Shown here: piece after piece, positions 33,317 to 44,075 of the stretch
Layout of the letters: each line of letters begins with the position of its first letter
Position numbering within the stretch: the stretch's first letter is position 1
The notes under the pieces: model-generated
The model's input: only the letters and a program-made list of their open reading frames with translations
Database searches by the model: none
What the model was told of the DNA's origin: nothing
Made by a program: the position numbers and the translations under genes
Assembly (NCBI GenBank): GCA_031841125.1
Contig: CM063109.1
Coordinates: 29,071,538 to 29,135,537 of the forward strand
Source of the DNA: Acanthococcus lagerstroemiae
Lineage: Eukaryota > Arthropoda > Insecta > Hemiptera > Eriococcidae
Length of the DNA: 64,000 bases
Direction: 5' to 3'

Positions 33317-34265
33317 GGGAGTTTTCGGCTGTTATGCCATCCAGGGGCTTTTGAGTGATTATTAGTGTAGTAGGGTCACTGTTACTAATGATGACTTGAA
33401 AGTTGTTAGACTACTCAAACCGAAGTCAGCGACCAATAGAAACAAAGATTACACCAATCAACCAATATAAACACAATCACACCATACGGTATTACTAGAA
33501 CCTATGTTATAAACCACACTCTGAAATAATCTCAGTTAAAAACAACCGATGATGGTACAACAGCCGAAAACTTACTTGTCAATATACAACTTGAATGGTA
33601 AAGAATTACCTTCAATACTCATTGGCGGCGATTTGACATTTGTGTGCAGGTGGAGGGGAGATATGATTTAAAAGAAAACCCTTGATGGCCAGTGGGTTCG
33701 GAAGTAATTGTGTGTGGGGAGGGGGTAGTAACTGATAAGTCAAGTCTGATGATGGAAGAACAGCAACGTAGGACAACAACTGAGACGATACTTTTGCCCC
33801 CTAGCTCCGAGTTGGGGGAATCGCCGCCTTTGTCTGTGACACTTCACGACAGAATGAATTGAAAAGGCGGTGACGGAAACGTGCTAACTGGAGTGAGCAA
33901 GTGTATGAGACCTTGGTCGGAGATTGTTCTTTACAGTCTCTGAACTATCAGTGGTTGAAATTTCAGAACGTTTGTTGCATTCCGCGCCCGTAGAGAGCGC
34001 CACAAAGTTGTCGAGCTCGCCCTTGAAAACCTGGGATCTATATTTACAGTACTTTCCTTCTTATCAGAGCGATTCGGGCCGATCAACACTGGTATTGCTA
34101 TTAATGATAACGCTGATATCATGTGAAAAGGTGAATGTTTTTGGCTCCATGTACAAAATGGTTCACCTTTTTATAACACATCACTATGTCCGATTGCAGC
34201 GCTCTCTGTAGGATGGACGACCCGAATTGCCACCGTCGTCGGCTTCTTACTTTCGTCGCCACAAA
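33317..34265. other. No gene seen
   Basis: A 95-codon frame at 33924-34211 (+) has no recognisable features. A more GC-balanced stretch at about 33960-34080 is not bounded by convincing splice sites. Confidence 0.35.
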
Positions 34266-34269
34266 AGGT

Positions 34270-34460
34270 TCATATGGACGCGGCTGAGAGAGACAGAACC
34301 AAGCGACAAAATCTGTTTTTTTTTTGTTTTTTTTTTGAGAATATATGATTCAAAGTTCAAGAGCCATGTAATAACTGTAGACTGCGTTTATTGATAAGCT
34401 TTTTTTTCAACGTGAGTGCGCATTTTGAATCAGGGGGCCAATTTTGAAAAATTCTACTTT
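34270..34460 (+). repeat. Dispersed repeat, copy 1
   Basis: ATGGACGC, AACCAA, CAAAATCTGTTTTT, AAGTTCAAGAGCCATGTA, TTGATAAGCTTT and TTGAAAAATTCTACTTTTT occur here in the same order as at 38105-38290. The family is unidentified. After 34460 no similarity to the second copy is visible, because a LINE begins there in the other copy. Confidence 0.65.
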
Positions 34461-34866
34461 TTACGCCCTTTCCAATGATACTAATAACTTATTTTGTCAG
34501 CAAATGGTCGCTTGATTCTGTCTCGCTTAACAGTGTCCGTATTATTTTGTCAACGAATCAAGGGTGGGAAATTTGTTACTCTTTCACGACTTATACTTTG
34601 GAAGGTTTAATAAAGTACTGCTTTATCATTTTTAATTATTAGTATTTCCAGCTTTATAACGCAGTCTACGGACTTCATTTGGGAGAAAAAACATTGGCAA
34701 ATAAAACGTGCCAAGTCCTTTCCACTTGGAAGTGATTTTAAAAGTAAAATAGGGAGTTTCTAGTCACATATTTGAGTTAAGCACGTTCATACGTCTTCAA
34801 TTATTTTTACGTGTCAATAATCTGTACCTATACAATTTTTCCTTATTCAAACTTTTCGACGGCGGA

Positions 34867-35058
34867 ATGAATGAAGATGAAAAGAGTATCTGGCGTGAGG
34901 TGGCGTCGCGACGATCAAAGATGTTCCATCATTCTAAAGTCGCCATACAAGTTCCTGATCGACGGAAAATGAGCGAAGTCATCTTCGATTTTGTACCGAT
35001 TGACAAAATGCTTCGCTGTGAAGTCGTCACAAGTTTGGAAAGTCGCGTATGCATTTGA
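34867..35058 (+). CDS. Small unrecognised open frame
   Basis: A 63-codon frame starting MNEDEKSIWREVASRRSKM, with mixed polar/hydrophobic composition and more balanced base use than the flanks. It resembles coding sequence in texture but matches no family I know and shows no splice sites or neighbours. Chance occurrence is possible. Confidence 0.15.
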   Translation: MNEDEKSIWREVASRRSKMFHHSKVAIQVPDRRKMSEVIFDFVPIDKMLRCEVVTSLESRVCI

Positions 35059-35429
35059 TTTTTACGATTTTAGAATAGCTTTGTTGTGAGTCGCAGTTGT
35101 GAAAAGCGTGATGCCGATTTGATGTTTTAACGATTATTATTGATCGCTTGGTGTTACGTCGGGAGTGCTTGAAATAGCGAAATAGTGACGAGGCTTTGTT
35201 CATTTCCAAAAAACGACTGGGTCGTGAAATTAATTAAGGTTCGCTTTCGCAGAAATTGCGTAGGAATAAGAGGTTGTCTCGTTTGATGCGAATTACTGAG
35301 TACGTTTCGATTCCTTCTCGTCAGTGAGAAATGTCTTAGTTTTTATTTTATTTCTTCTTCATCTTCACCAACTCCTTCGAAATGTGCGTGCGTGTCGGGG
35401 ATATATTCGGGGCATTCTACTCGGGGCTC

Positions 35430-35912
35430 TTAATTGATTAGGTTTGTTCGTTTGCAGGCTTTCATCCCGTCGCAGAATTTACGATTCTTGAGGTCGACCA
35501 TCACTCGACAGGTTACTCCGTTCCACGGATAAGTACTTTCCGAAGCGTTACTCGATTCTTCGTGCTTCGAAAGTGTACGTGTAGCCCGATATTTGTCTAT
35601 AAAAGGGTACTTTTTCTTCATGCGGCGGGTGTTGAGAGCTTTCTTTTTGAATTTTAGTGGCAAGATACGAGTTTTTATGTATTCTGGTATTTGTCTCTCA
35701 ACCTTGAAACCCGATCATCGAAATGTGCGCCGCAGCTTTCCCTGGATAATGCGGCGCATAATGTATAACGTATGTATGTATACTTGAAACTCGTGGCCGA
35801 AATTTTCCTCCCACGACTTTCTGAACATACTGCTGAATCGATTCAATTGTTTCTTTATCCGTGATTGTTCACCTGTTCTATTCGGCTCCGCGATGAAGTT
35901 ACCCTTCACCAA
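35430..35912 (-). pseudogene. Unrecognised 160-codon frame with one in-frame TGA
   Basis: Two consecutive frames lie in the same phase: 35912-35715 ends in TGA, and reading through continues without another stop to 35430. The product is basic (FRKSWEENFGHEFQVYIH; PLKFKKKALNTRRMKKKYP; DLKNRKFCDGMKACKR), without recognisable motif. Continuous phase over 480 bases with a single stop suggests a recently disabled gene, or two chance frames. I see no evidence for selenocysteine use. Confidence 0.25.
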
Positions 35913-36059
35913 GTACTCTCACGTATGACTTATGACAGAAAGAAATACTAGCGAAGAGGCTGACACTCTTCGCGTGTTTTCAAGTTGAGCTGTCTGTATA
36001 CCAGATTCTAGTAGGCGTGTTAGAACGGTTGAGAGAAAATCCGAATCCAGGAGAATACA

Positions 36060-36290
36060 AAATAAGTAACTTCGCTACTCAAAGAGGGTCAGCAACGGCG
36101 ACACCTTCAGATTGCGAAGCAGCAGACTGCAGTCGCGCAGTCCTATCACTCTTATCAACAATGGGAAGGTACTCTGCAATCAATTCCAACCAATTCAGGT
36201 GGCATCTTTCCGGAAATTGTAATTCTTAATACGCTAAAGACAAAGAAGGAATTTTAGTTCGATTCGAATAGAGTTTACAATTTGAATAGA
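36060..36290 (+). repeat. 230-bp dispersed repeat, copy 1
   Basis: AGTAACTTCGCTACTC, CACCTTCA.ATTG, CTATCACTCTTATCAAC, CTCTGCA.TCAATTC, ACAAAGAAGGAATTTTA and TTCGATTCGAA occur in the same order as at 40115-40336. It ends at TACAATTTGAATAGACAT, next to the 3' end of the minus-strand LINE at 36292. Family unknown. Confidence 0.75.
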
Positions 36291-36291
36291 C

Positions 36292-36820
36292 ATGGTGTGG
36301 TGGGACGTATGGCGATTCACGCATGTCAGAATAGACCCTATGACACCGCACCTTCGGCCCTGGAAACTACTCTCTCGAGTATCACATCAGTGGCCGGAAG
36401 AACGCTTTGAGGCCGGGTCCAAGTCTCTATTTCGCCATGCCGCAACCGGTGCGCGCGTCCTGCCAGGGCCACCATGGGGTTCCCTACTGACTGAGATCCG
36501 CGCTTCCCGAGCTCTCGCCTGGAATTTAGGTCACCTACAGCCGGACGCGCTGCCTCTTCACTCACCCCTCGCCTCCTCGTCTTGGTTCGCGTGGCGACGC
36601 AGGCAGGTGTCGACGACGGGGGAGCCCTGTTGGGGGGTCCGCAACACAGCTGCATCAGCTCTTCTTCAGGATGGTACAGAGTTGTACTGTTCGATGGTGT
36701 GTGGGCCGAGCTTGGTTCGTTGCTGGCCTTCTTCCTCGACCACTCCGTCTGCATCTTCTTCTTCATGATAGCCAAGACAAAGGCCGACACCCGGTTCCAA
36801 CTAGCCTCCTGCAGTCGGAC
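36292..36820 (-). pseudogene. R1/I-like LINE 3' end
   Basis: The reverse complement encodes the LINE C-terminal tail ASWNRVSAFVLAIMKKK followed by TEWSRK. It is followed by about 270 bases of 3' UTR closely related to those at 45700 and 51300-51592, and ends at the family tag (plus strand GGGACGTATGGCGATTCACG). It is 5'-truncated inside the last coding segment. Open frames on either strand over the UTR are by-products. Confidence 0.7.
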
Positions 36821-36965
36821 GTACAGTGAGACGTGTTTGTACGAATGAACGTACCCGTACACATTCTTATCTGTGAACGTTCGCACGGACAATTCTGAAA
36901 AAGTGTACGTTCGTACGTACAGTTTTCAATAAATGTACGTTCCTACTTAATGTGCAGATTTTAAT
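36815..36965. repeat. GTACGTTC-rich short repeats
   Basis: GACGTACAGTG, GAACGTACCCGTAC, GTGAACGTTCGCACG, GTGTACGTTCGTACGTAC and TGTACGTTCC follow each other at about 30-45 base spacing. The units are partly palindromic. They start where the LINE at 36292-36820 ends. Confidence 0.55.
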
Positions 36966-37059
36966 GCCTGTCTGTTCGCGTTCGGACGGTTTTCATAGAA
37001 ATTGACGCGTGGCGTTCTGTGCACTGCCTTTGTATGTGGTTAATGCTCCCAATAACTCA

Positions 37060-37850
37060 TAATTTTCTGTTATTTTTTTTGGCTAGGATTTAATTGCACG
37101 TTAAAACAGATCATATTATGAACGATAACAGGAGCATAGAAAAAATCAAAATTCTGTGACAAAGTGTAATGAACGATAAAACAGAGTAATACACGATAAA
37201 AATGTATAATATCTAAAAACTATTAGTCACGTTGAAAAGTGTTAATGGACTATTAAAAATGCACATTAGCTATAAATGGTGCACGTTACAAAAATTCAAA
37301 AGCAAACGTTAGAAAATACTGCTGTCGCATCACCCTAGGTACTACACGTTGAGTCAGAAAGAAAACTTTAGTTAAATACTGGAAAGCTATCCTTGAAAAA
37401 CGGTGTCTTCATTGGAAAAATGCGCGCTTTCTTCGACTTGGCAGGCCGACCCCTCTTTCTTTCTTGACCGAGGGGGGCAAATTTTGCCTCCTGCAGTATA
37501 TGCTTACAAGTTTCAGTCTAATTTGGAGACTGAGGCCATGCTTGCAGAGCAGGCACTTCTGGAAGTACGGAATATTATTCTGCATTGAAAAATATTTTAT
37601 CAATGTGTTAGTGCAAGTCATGTCGAGAAATGTATTTTCATGAGAGTGACGCAAATTATCCTATCGTTTAAGCTACTCGTCAATTATCGTTCGTTCGTAA
37701 TTATTTTGTTGGCAACATGTAACGGGCAATAATTCATTTTACTATCTTTTGGACCACCTCTTTTAACGTTCTGTATCCTATCGTTCATTCGCATTTTTTT
37801 ATCGTGCAATTAAAGTTTATCCTATTTTTTCAGCAATTTCAAATTCTTTT
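37060..37850. mobile_element. Possible decayed TIR element
   Basis: The left arm (about 37083-37130, ATTTAATTGCACGTTAAAAC..ATGAACGATAACAG) matches the reverse complement of about 37763-37826 (CTATCGTTCATTCGC..TTTTATCGTGCAATTAAAG). Termini and target duplication could not be defined, and no transposase frame is present. Confidence 0.35.
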
Positions 37851-38104
37851 TTTTTTAAGGAATTTTTTCCATGAAATGTATAATGTATACATATAAGTAT
37901 GTACCGTAAGGCGTGCGTGAGTTCCAACACTCTGCCCCCCCAGTGTGGGCGGGGGATACGATTTGCCAACGACAAAGAAATTTCTTACGATGAAAAAGGA
38001 ATTTTTATAGACAACGAAGGAATTATTTTTTATAGACAGTGAGGGAATTTTTGTGGACAACAAAGAAGAATATCTACTGATTCTGTACCATCACAACAAT
38101 GGAT

Positions 38105-38290
38105 ACTGATAAAAAATGGACGCTATTCAGCGTAAGGGAACCAACCAGCAAAATCTGTTTTTGAGGACAAGCGATTCGAAGTTCAAGAGCCATGTAGAAA
38201 TTATATGACATAGTGTTTACTGATAAACTTTCTTCAGTGTGAGTACACATTTTTGAATCGGGGACCCAATGTTGAAAAATTCTACTTTTT
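38105..38290 (+). repeat. Dispersed repeat, copy 2
   Basis: Same motif order as 34270-34460. Its similarity stops at TTGAAAAATTCTACTTTTT, where the RTE-like LINE at 38293 starts, so the LINE probably inserted into this repeat. Confidence 0.65.
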
Positions 38291-38292
38291 CA

Positions 38293-38880
38293 AGGAGTGG
38301 AAAAAATTCTGGAGTCTAAAAGATATATATTCAAAGGAAACTTTAGCTATGAAAACAAAAGCGAAATTTTCAATATGTGTGTTTTGCCTGTCCTAATATA
38401 CGGATGTCAAACATGGCCATTAAGTGCAAAAATTTTGAACAGAATTAGGGTAACTCAAAACTCAATGGAAAGATCAATGCTGGGGATAATGAGAAGGGAC
38501 AGGATAAGAATCTCGGTTATCAAAAGAAAACTAAGATTTAATAATAATTTCAGTTTGGCAGATCAAAAGAATGAAATGGTGTTGGACGGGACACATCTCC
38601 CATCTCAAAAACGAACAGTGGACCTATAAGGCCACCTTTTGGCAACCGCTGGACGGCAAAAGAAGAAGAGGCAAACAAACATTAAGATGGAAAGACGATA
38701 TACATACATTTCTAATAAGTAACAATTTCAAATAATAGCCAGGAATAGGTATGAATGGAAGCGTCTACAGGAGACCTTTTCCCGGCATGGGTCAGGAGAG
38801 GAACGAGCCTCACTTTGGGGCCGCTAATTCATTATAGGTATTATAACTAATATTGTTTAAATAAAGGTTTTTTGAACTTG
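38293..38880 (+). pseudogene. RTE-like LINE 3' end
   Basis: It encodes the C-terminus of an RTE-like reverse transcriptase: VLPVLIYGCQTWPLS, QNSMERSMLGIMRRDRIR, then frame-shifted WTGHISHL and QWTYKATF, and RRRGKQTLRWKDD, with a YEWKRLQETF tail. The order matches the copies at 17.9-18.6 kb and 59.2-59.9 kb. It ends at ATAAAGGTTTTTTGAACTTG, resembling the AATAAAGG 3' end at 59.03 kb. 5'-truncated, with several frameshifts. Confidence 0.8.
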
Positions 38881-39276
38881 AATTTGATGCAGAAAAGGAA
38901 GGATTAATTTTACGAGTACGTTTAGTTTACTTGTAATTTTTTATTGGAGACAGGGAAGGAATAATTTTAGGTTTCACCTGTTTCCATTCCCTCTTGTTGC
39001 TTGTTTTTCTTTTATTACAATGAATACCAAATTTTGTGACTATTGGCTAGTCTGATTGTAATACAACATTATGTGGCAGATGCCTAATAAAGCATTATTT
39101 TTATATGTTTCATAATTCCATAGAGTTTGGATAAATAAGTTGTTGGGGAGTAAACTGAGAAAACAATTTCAGATTTTGTATTCATCACTTCCATTGTGTG
39201 CGATTATATGAATGAAATGTCCCCTTTATTGTACTGGAAAAATTATACTCAGATGCCTGAACTCAAATAATTAGTT
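38881..39276. other. Unassigned, no gene seen
   Basis: AT-rich sequence between two LINE fragments; no exon or element end recognised. Confidence 0.4.
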
Positions 39277-40075
39277 CCAACTACTTCCGCTCTTCATCAT
39301 CTCCGGAACCAGGGTGTCAGGTCCCAGGGTGTCTACCGGTCAAAGAAGTCAAGGAAAAGTCAAGTATTTTAGATAGTGGTCATGAAGAGTCATAAATTTT
39401 TCATTTAAATTTCCTCAAAATTATTATCACGAATTTTTTTTAAAATTATAAGTAAATTTAAAGTAACGTAAATATTTTCAGGTAATTACATAATATCCTT
39501 TTTCATAGTATCATTCAGTGTTTCCATTTATTGTGAGCCCCCTCCCCCACCTTGGTAAGGTTCTACGAATAAGATTATATTTGTATGTGTGTAAAACGAT
39601 TATGAAAAAAGTGAGAAGAAGTCGAGGAAAAGTCAAGGAATTGGAAAATTTGGACCCGGTAGACACCGTGCGAGGTGCGAGACGGCTAATCACGCCGTCG
39701 TCTTCATCATTTCTTCCGCCGGGATCGATCGCTGTTGTGGCCGTCCCGCGCTTCTCCTGCTCCTAGGTTTTGCATTCAAACATGGTGCGCCAAGGTGTGT
39801 CCTCCGCCCCTCGATCTTCGTGCGCACACACGGGGCTCGACGCTATCGCCATCCGATGTAGGTATGCGCCGAAGCACCCGTGGCCGCTTAGGACTAGGGT
39901 CAGGTGGAAGTTCAGCTCTCTCTCCGAGCGATCTTCCTGCCCATTCATCGAGGTCGCGTATCAGCGCTCGGGTCCACTCACCCTTGGTCGAATAGGCGAG
40001 CGCGTCCTTTCACTTCCAAAGCGTGTCCTGTTGGATGACTTGCTTAACCCGAAGTACCTCTCGTTTCGTCTTTGC
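39277..40075 (-). pseudogene. R1/I-like LINE fragment with MITE insertion
   Basis: On the minus strand it encodes ELNFHLTLVLSGHGCFGAYL and LHRMAIASSPVCAHE, then MFECKT (family pattern HTLFxC), then DDGVISRLAPRTV and a SRSxW-like tail: the conserved C-terminal H-G-F / CCHC-like region. Frameshifts are frequent. A MITE (39325-39670) splits the VISRL segment from the last part. The 3' UTR is missing. Confidence 0.75.
39325..39670. mobile_element. CAGGGTGTCTAC-type MITE inserted in a LINE
   Basis: Starts CAGGGTGTCTACCGG and ends CCGGTAGACACCGTG, giving 15-base TIRs with one mismatch. Internal AAGTCAAGGAAAAGTCAAG and its repetition near the right end (AAGTCGAGGAAAAGTCAAGG) are shared in style with 25718 and 47683. 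LINE sequence is continuous across it with an overlap of about 8 bases (TCAGGTCC versus CGAGGTGC), consistent with a mutated 8-bp duplication as in hAT. Confidence 0.75.
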
Positions 40076-40114
40076 TTTCTTCTTCGCTATCTCGCCGGCA
40101 TTCTATTGAAACGA

Positions 40115-40336
40115 GTAACTTCGCTACTCGAAGAGGAACGGCAACACCTTCAAATTGTGAAGCTGCAGATTGCAGTCGCGCAGCCCTATCACTCTTATCA
40201 ACCACAAAAAGATACTCTGCAGTCAATTCTAAGCAATTCAGGTAGCATCTTTTAGGAAACTGTGATTTTTAATACTCTGAAGACAAAGAAGGAATTTTAT
40301 TTCGATTCGAACAAAATTTACAATTTGAATAGGCAT
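40115..40336 (+). repeat. 230-bp dispersed repeat, copy 2
   Basis: Same order of motifs as 36060-36290, roughly 85% alike by eye. It lies between two divergent R1/I-like LINE fragments. It ends at ACAATTTGAATAGGCATA, corresponding to the position where the LINE at 36292 abuts copy 1. Confidence 0.75.
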
Positions 40337-40479
40337 AACCAAGATTATCACCAATGTAATCAACACTTGTTAATTTGCATCCAGTTTTGAAAACATTCGA
40401 AGTACATTTTTGTTCGTCATGACTACATACCGCAGTATTGACATAGAATGATCAACAAACCAACTTCCTAACTCAATTA

Positions 40480-41460
40480 CAGCTTTCTCTATCGTCCCTC
40501 AACGCGTGGTTGGGCAGACGCCATGGCCAGCTGAACTTCTACCTCACGCAGGTGATCAGTGGCCATGGCGTCTTCAACAAGTACTGGCACCGGATGGGCA
40601 TAGCAGAGAGCCCACGGTAGAGCTCTATAACTTCGTGTGAATACAATCGTCCGCCATTTTGACGTCAACCTTACCCGTGGATGCCGAATTTAATACGCGG
40701 TACGCTCCGCATAGTCGAATTCGGCATCCACGGGCGCGGTTGAAGTCAAAACCCACACTGCTTCTACTGCGCTCATGCGGCTCACGGGAGGCATAACGGA
40801 CAACCATTTTGATTTCAAGAAAAGCATGTATACGATTTCTCATTATCAACACGCGTTTGTTTATTTCGTGCAATCAAAATGGCTGTCCGTTATATCTCCC
40901 CTTGGAGCCGCCTTAACTGCGCTGCAGAAGGGCAAGATGATGATGCCTGGTACATCCTGTTCAAGTGTTCGGCATTCGACCAAGAGAGGTAAGAAACGGC
41001 GGCCGCCTTTCGAAACGCGGGTGTTGAGTCTCTTACATCGGAGAACGTGGTCCCGACAATGTTGAAGAGTAGAGCAGGATGGGATCAGGCAGCTGCCTTT
41101 GTCAAGAAGACGTTGGGCCGCAAGATGGAACTGGAATTGCAGAGACAAAGGCAGCGGACACAGCACCCTAAGTTAGCACTACCATCCCACCAACATCGAC
41201 GACGACGACGACGACGATGTCGCTGCTGCCAGTAACAGACGAAGAAGACGATCCGGCGCAACTCGCCAGCGAAGAAGAAGAATAAGACGCCGTAGATTCG
41301 CCGCCGTGAAGAGGCGAAATGAGAGATGGGGGTAGCAGGAGCTACCTCAAAGCGATCCCCCCTGTCTTGACGCAGGCCCATTCGGGGCATTTCCGGGATA
41401 GGGGGTGCGGTGCCCCGAGACCAATTTGGCATGCATGCATCGCCATACGCCCCACTATCA
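40480..41460 (+). pseudogene. R1/I-like LINE 3' end with hairpin insertion
   Basis: It encodes LNAWLGRRHGQLNFYLTQV and SGHGVFNKYWHRMGIAESPR, then (after the insertion) AAEGQDDDAWYILFKCSAF, a family zinc-knuckle segment. VVPTMLKSRAGWDQAAAFV and LGRKMELELQRQRQR follow, i.e. the conserved tail. A (CGA)n tract and about 150 bases of 3' UTR end at GCATGCATCGCCATACGCCC (41433-41452) plus ACTATCATTGATTG. It belongs to the subfamily with the same UTR as the 98-bp stub at 48826. About 300 bases (40618-40916) have been inserted after GIAESPR. Confidence 0.8.
40618..40916. mobile_element. Double-hairpin insertion in a LINE
   Basis: Hairpin A pairs 40659-40691 with 40718-40749 (stem core CCCGTGGATGCCGAATT). 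Hairpin B pairs 40786-40813 with 40871-40901 (stem core TAACGGACARCCATTTTGAT). The LINE coding sequence is continuous before and after, so the segment is an insert. The outer part repeats the CCATTTTGA motif (40654), suggesting that two related hairpin units are joined or nested. No coding capacity. Target duplication not identified. Confidence 0.75.
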
Positions 41461-43435
41461 TTGATTGTCAGACATAGCTTGCCGGATTAAACAAAAAATA
41501 AAAATAAGGCTGTCTGCTCTTGGTTTGCCTAATAAAATGAACATCACGACCATCGTATGAGGCTGAATTTCATTTGTCTAGAAATATTGACTGGTGTGTT
41601 TTTACACCAAATAAGATAAATTTACCTACTGTGACCAAATGATTTCAAAAATCGTCAAATTTGGGACTACCTCAATATATATATATAAGGGTGGAAAAGG
41701 AGTAAGGGTCTTCAAGATGTTGGAAAATGTTCTCAGAATCAGCTTCTTCGAATATTCAAGTTTACGTGCTTTTATCTAAAAAACGAATTTTTTATACCTA
41801 GAGCCAGGAGTGCCAACACTTGCTCATGACAAAACTGGTCACTGCAATTTATGTTTCTTGTTTCCCCTTTTTTTGCGCTGAATCACAGAAGTAATAATTT
41901 TATATTTTTATGTAAAAATATTTTTGGGGTGGGGGTGGAGATGGGAGGGTGTTATTGTTTGTATGTTTAGATCAGTTTTGTTCGAGACTGACTTCAAAGG
42001 CTGTCTCTGACTGGTGAGATGTCTGACTGACAACCGCCTTCAAAGCTCCGTTACAGGCCAGACCCTACCAAATACGAACCTGTTAGCGTCCTGCTTGGAG
42101 CATTGTAAAACATTTCTTTGTGCATTTTCCAAGTGGAATCTTTTGATATGAAATGTCTTGTATGTCTTGTATACGAGTATTCGTCATCAGCTCATCACGT
42201 TGTGAATCTCCAGCAAGAAACGTGGCCGTGGCCTACATCACGTATACGTTTCCTCAATGAGGCGAACGTGCCGACTTTCCTTTGCCTGTATTATCGTGTG
42301 AATGGTTTCGTCGAATGTTTACTCGTGTACGAAACGTGATTAAGTCTGGATTCGGTAAAAATAATTATTAAATACATGGAAAGAAGTGGGAGAAGAAAAG
42401 TAGAAAAGTAACCAGAACAATGTTGTACCGGTGTCATGACTCGAAATACATTCGCATTCCTAATTCTTCGGTGTCGTAAACTTCGATATTATGCCTATTT
42501 ATGTGTACAACGCAAACAAATCGATCGAACGATGGCACGATGATCTAGGTAACCTTTCAAGGACTGATGATGTCAAAAAACACGAACGAGACTTCGTAAT
42601 GCTCTCATAGACGTAGAATATGACCGGTAAGAGGACAGCGGCTTTCCAAAAGACGGCTATGTGAGGAATTTCGCGTATATTAAGGAACGTGTGCGGGTGT
42701 ACCCAAGTACGCATCTTTCGGACGGGTTGTACACGCTGTATGGTTGGACTTTCACGTAGGCACGGCAGTCCAAAAAGCAGATCGAACATTGAGGGTCGAA
42801 TAAATAGGATGGTTTTCGAGGTACCCGATATTTTTTCTCGAATTTCTGAGCCGAGGAACGAAGAGAAATGGTTTCATGGGGGCCACGGCACCGAGTACTG
42901 AGTTTGAGTGGGGCTATCAGGACGCGTGCTCGCGATACTCCATGAAGGTCACCAGCTCGACTCACCGGCTACCGCTATAGTAAGCAGCGGTTTACGGGGC
43001 GATAATTTCACGACTGCGTACAAGATTCGAATTCACGTGTTACCGACTATCAGGGTTGCCAGTACTAAGGATGTATCACCAGGTCTGTGTTTTTTTGGCT
43101 ATTTTGAGTAATTTAGGAATTTTTTCTCAAATTTGAGAATCTTCGGAGTATTTTTTTTTTTTCTTTCTTGAGGCCCCCTTCTTAGTTCTACATACGGTTA
43201 ATTAATAACGAGCTAACAAATTGTGGCATATGTTATTTATTTTTTTGTCTGAAGCCTTTTTTATGTAATTGAGCGTAGAAATTATATATAGTAGTGGGAA
43301 TCAAAATACAGAAATACAGAAAAGTGTTACAAAATATAAGAGTAAACATGTTTCAAGATGAAAAGTGTAAAACGCATTTTAGCCACGAGTTTTCCACGAT
43401 AGCGATTTTTTAGGGCATTATCCATGTTCTTCGCC
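41461..43435. other. Unassigned, no gene seen
   Basis: A short AT microsatellite lies near 41676. Open frames at 42118-42339 (+) and 42499-42965 (-) are unrecognised; the region is more GC-balanced at about 42500-43020, but no splice-bounded exon could be argued. A T-rich run lies at about 43150. Confidence 0.35.
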
Positions 43436-43439
43436 GAGT

Positions 43440-44075
43440 ACGCGCTCAAATACCCTGCCCCATTTCACGGGTAAAAGCCTCCCCAGTCCTTTCCCAGGTC
43501 GTTCTATTTTGCGCTGCTCTTCCCCATAGCACCCCTACCTTTCTTTCTATTTCATTCCTCCATCTCGGCGCAGGTCTATCCCTCCCTCTATATCGGGCCG
43601 TACGCACCCACCGTGCCAGCACCAGTTTTCTTTGGTGTTTCTGGCGATGCGTCTTACATAGTGTACTTTTAGTTTTTTTAACGATACAGGACATCCCTCG
43701 TTATCGCTGTTCGTCTAATTATTTTTGTTTTAATTTTATCGCTCATCCTTAGTCCTAGTATACTCCTCAGTATACTGTTTTGGGGCGTCAATAATATCCT
43801 AGCTTCTGCCATGGTAGTAGACCATGTTGGGCGCCGTACAACAGGATCGGATGTATGCAAGCCTCTAGCATCCTCACTTTGGCTTGCATTTATCAGTTTT
43901 CCTTTGAAATATGTCGGAGTGCCCTGTACCCTCTCCAGGCCTTATCCCTTCTCAGGGGTTCCCCATCTACTTTGATTCCATAGTTTTCCCAATTCATTTC
44001 CCTAAACACGCTTCCTAGCAGTGCATTGAAAAGATTAGGGGAGAGGGGCCACCCTGTCTTACTCCCCTTATAGTG
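43440..44075 (-). pseudogene. RTE-like LINE with internal deletion of the catalytic box
   Basis: On the minus strand, GVRQGGPLSPNLFNALLGSVF and REMNWENYGIKVDGEPL (about 44070-43950) are the palm segment just upstream of FADD in RTE-like enzymes. The FADD region is then missing and the C-terminal part follows: MAEARILLTPQNSILRSILG, MSDKIKTKIIRR, then RWRNEIERKVGVLWGRAAQ and WERTGEAFTR. The order is normal apart from the deletion, and several frames are needed, so this is a dead copy. Confidence 0.75.

Noticed and set aside
36292..36768. 158-codon plus-strand open frame
   Set aside because: It lies antisense to the LINE 3' UTR and tail, and the related UTR copy at 45705 gives a similar frame for the same reason. 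It is a shadow of conserved GC-rich UTR.
39770..40255. 161-codon plus-strand open frame
   Set aside because: It runs antisense through an R1/I-like LINE fragment and on into the unrelated 230-bp repeat, so it crosses two element boundaries and cannot be a gene.
41197..41220. Coding (CGA)n arginine tract
   Set aside because: It is a trinucleotide microsatellite near the end of the LINE coding region and is not evidence for a separate arginine-rich protein.
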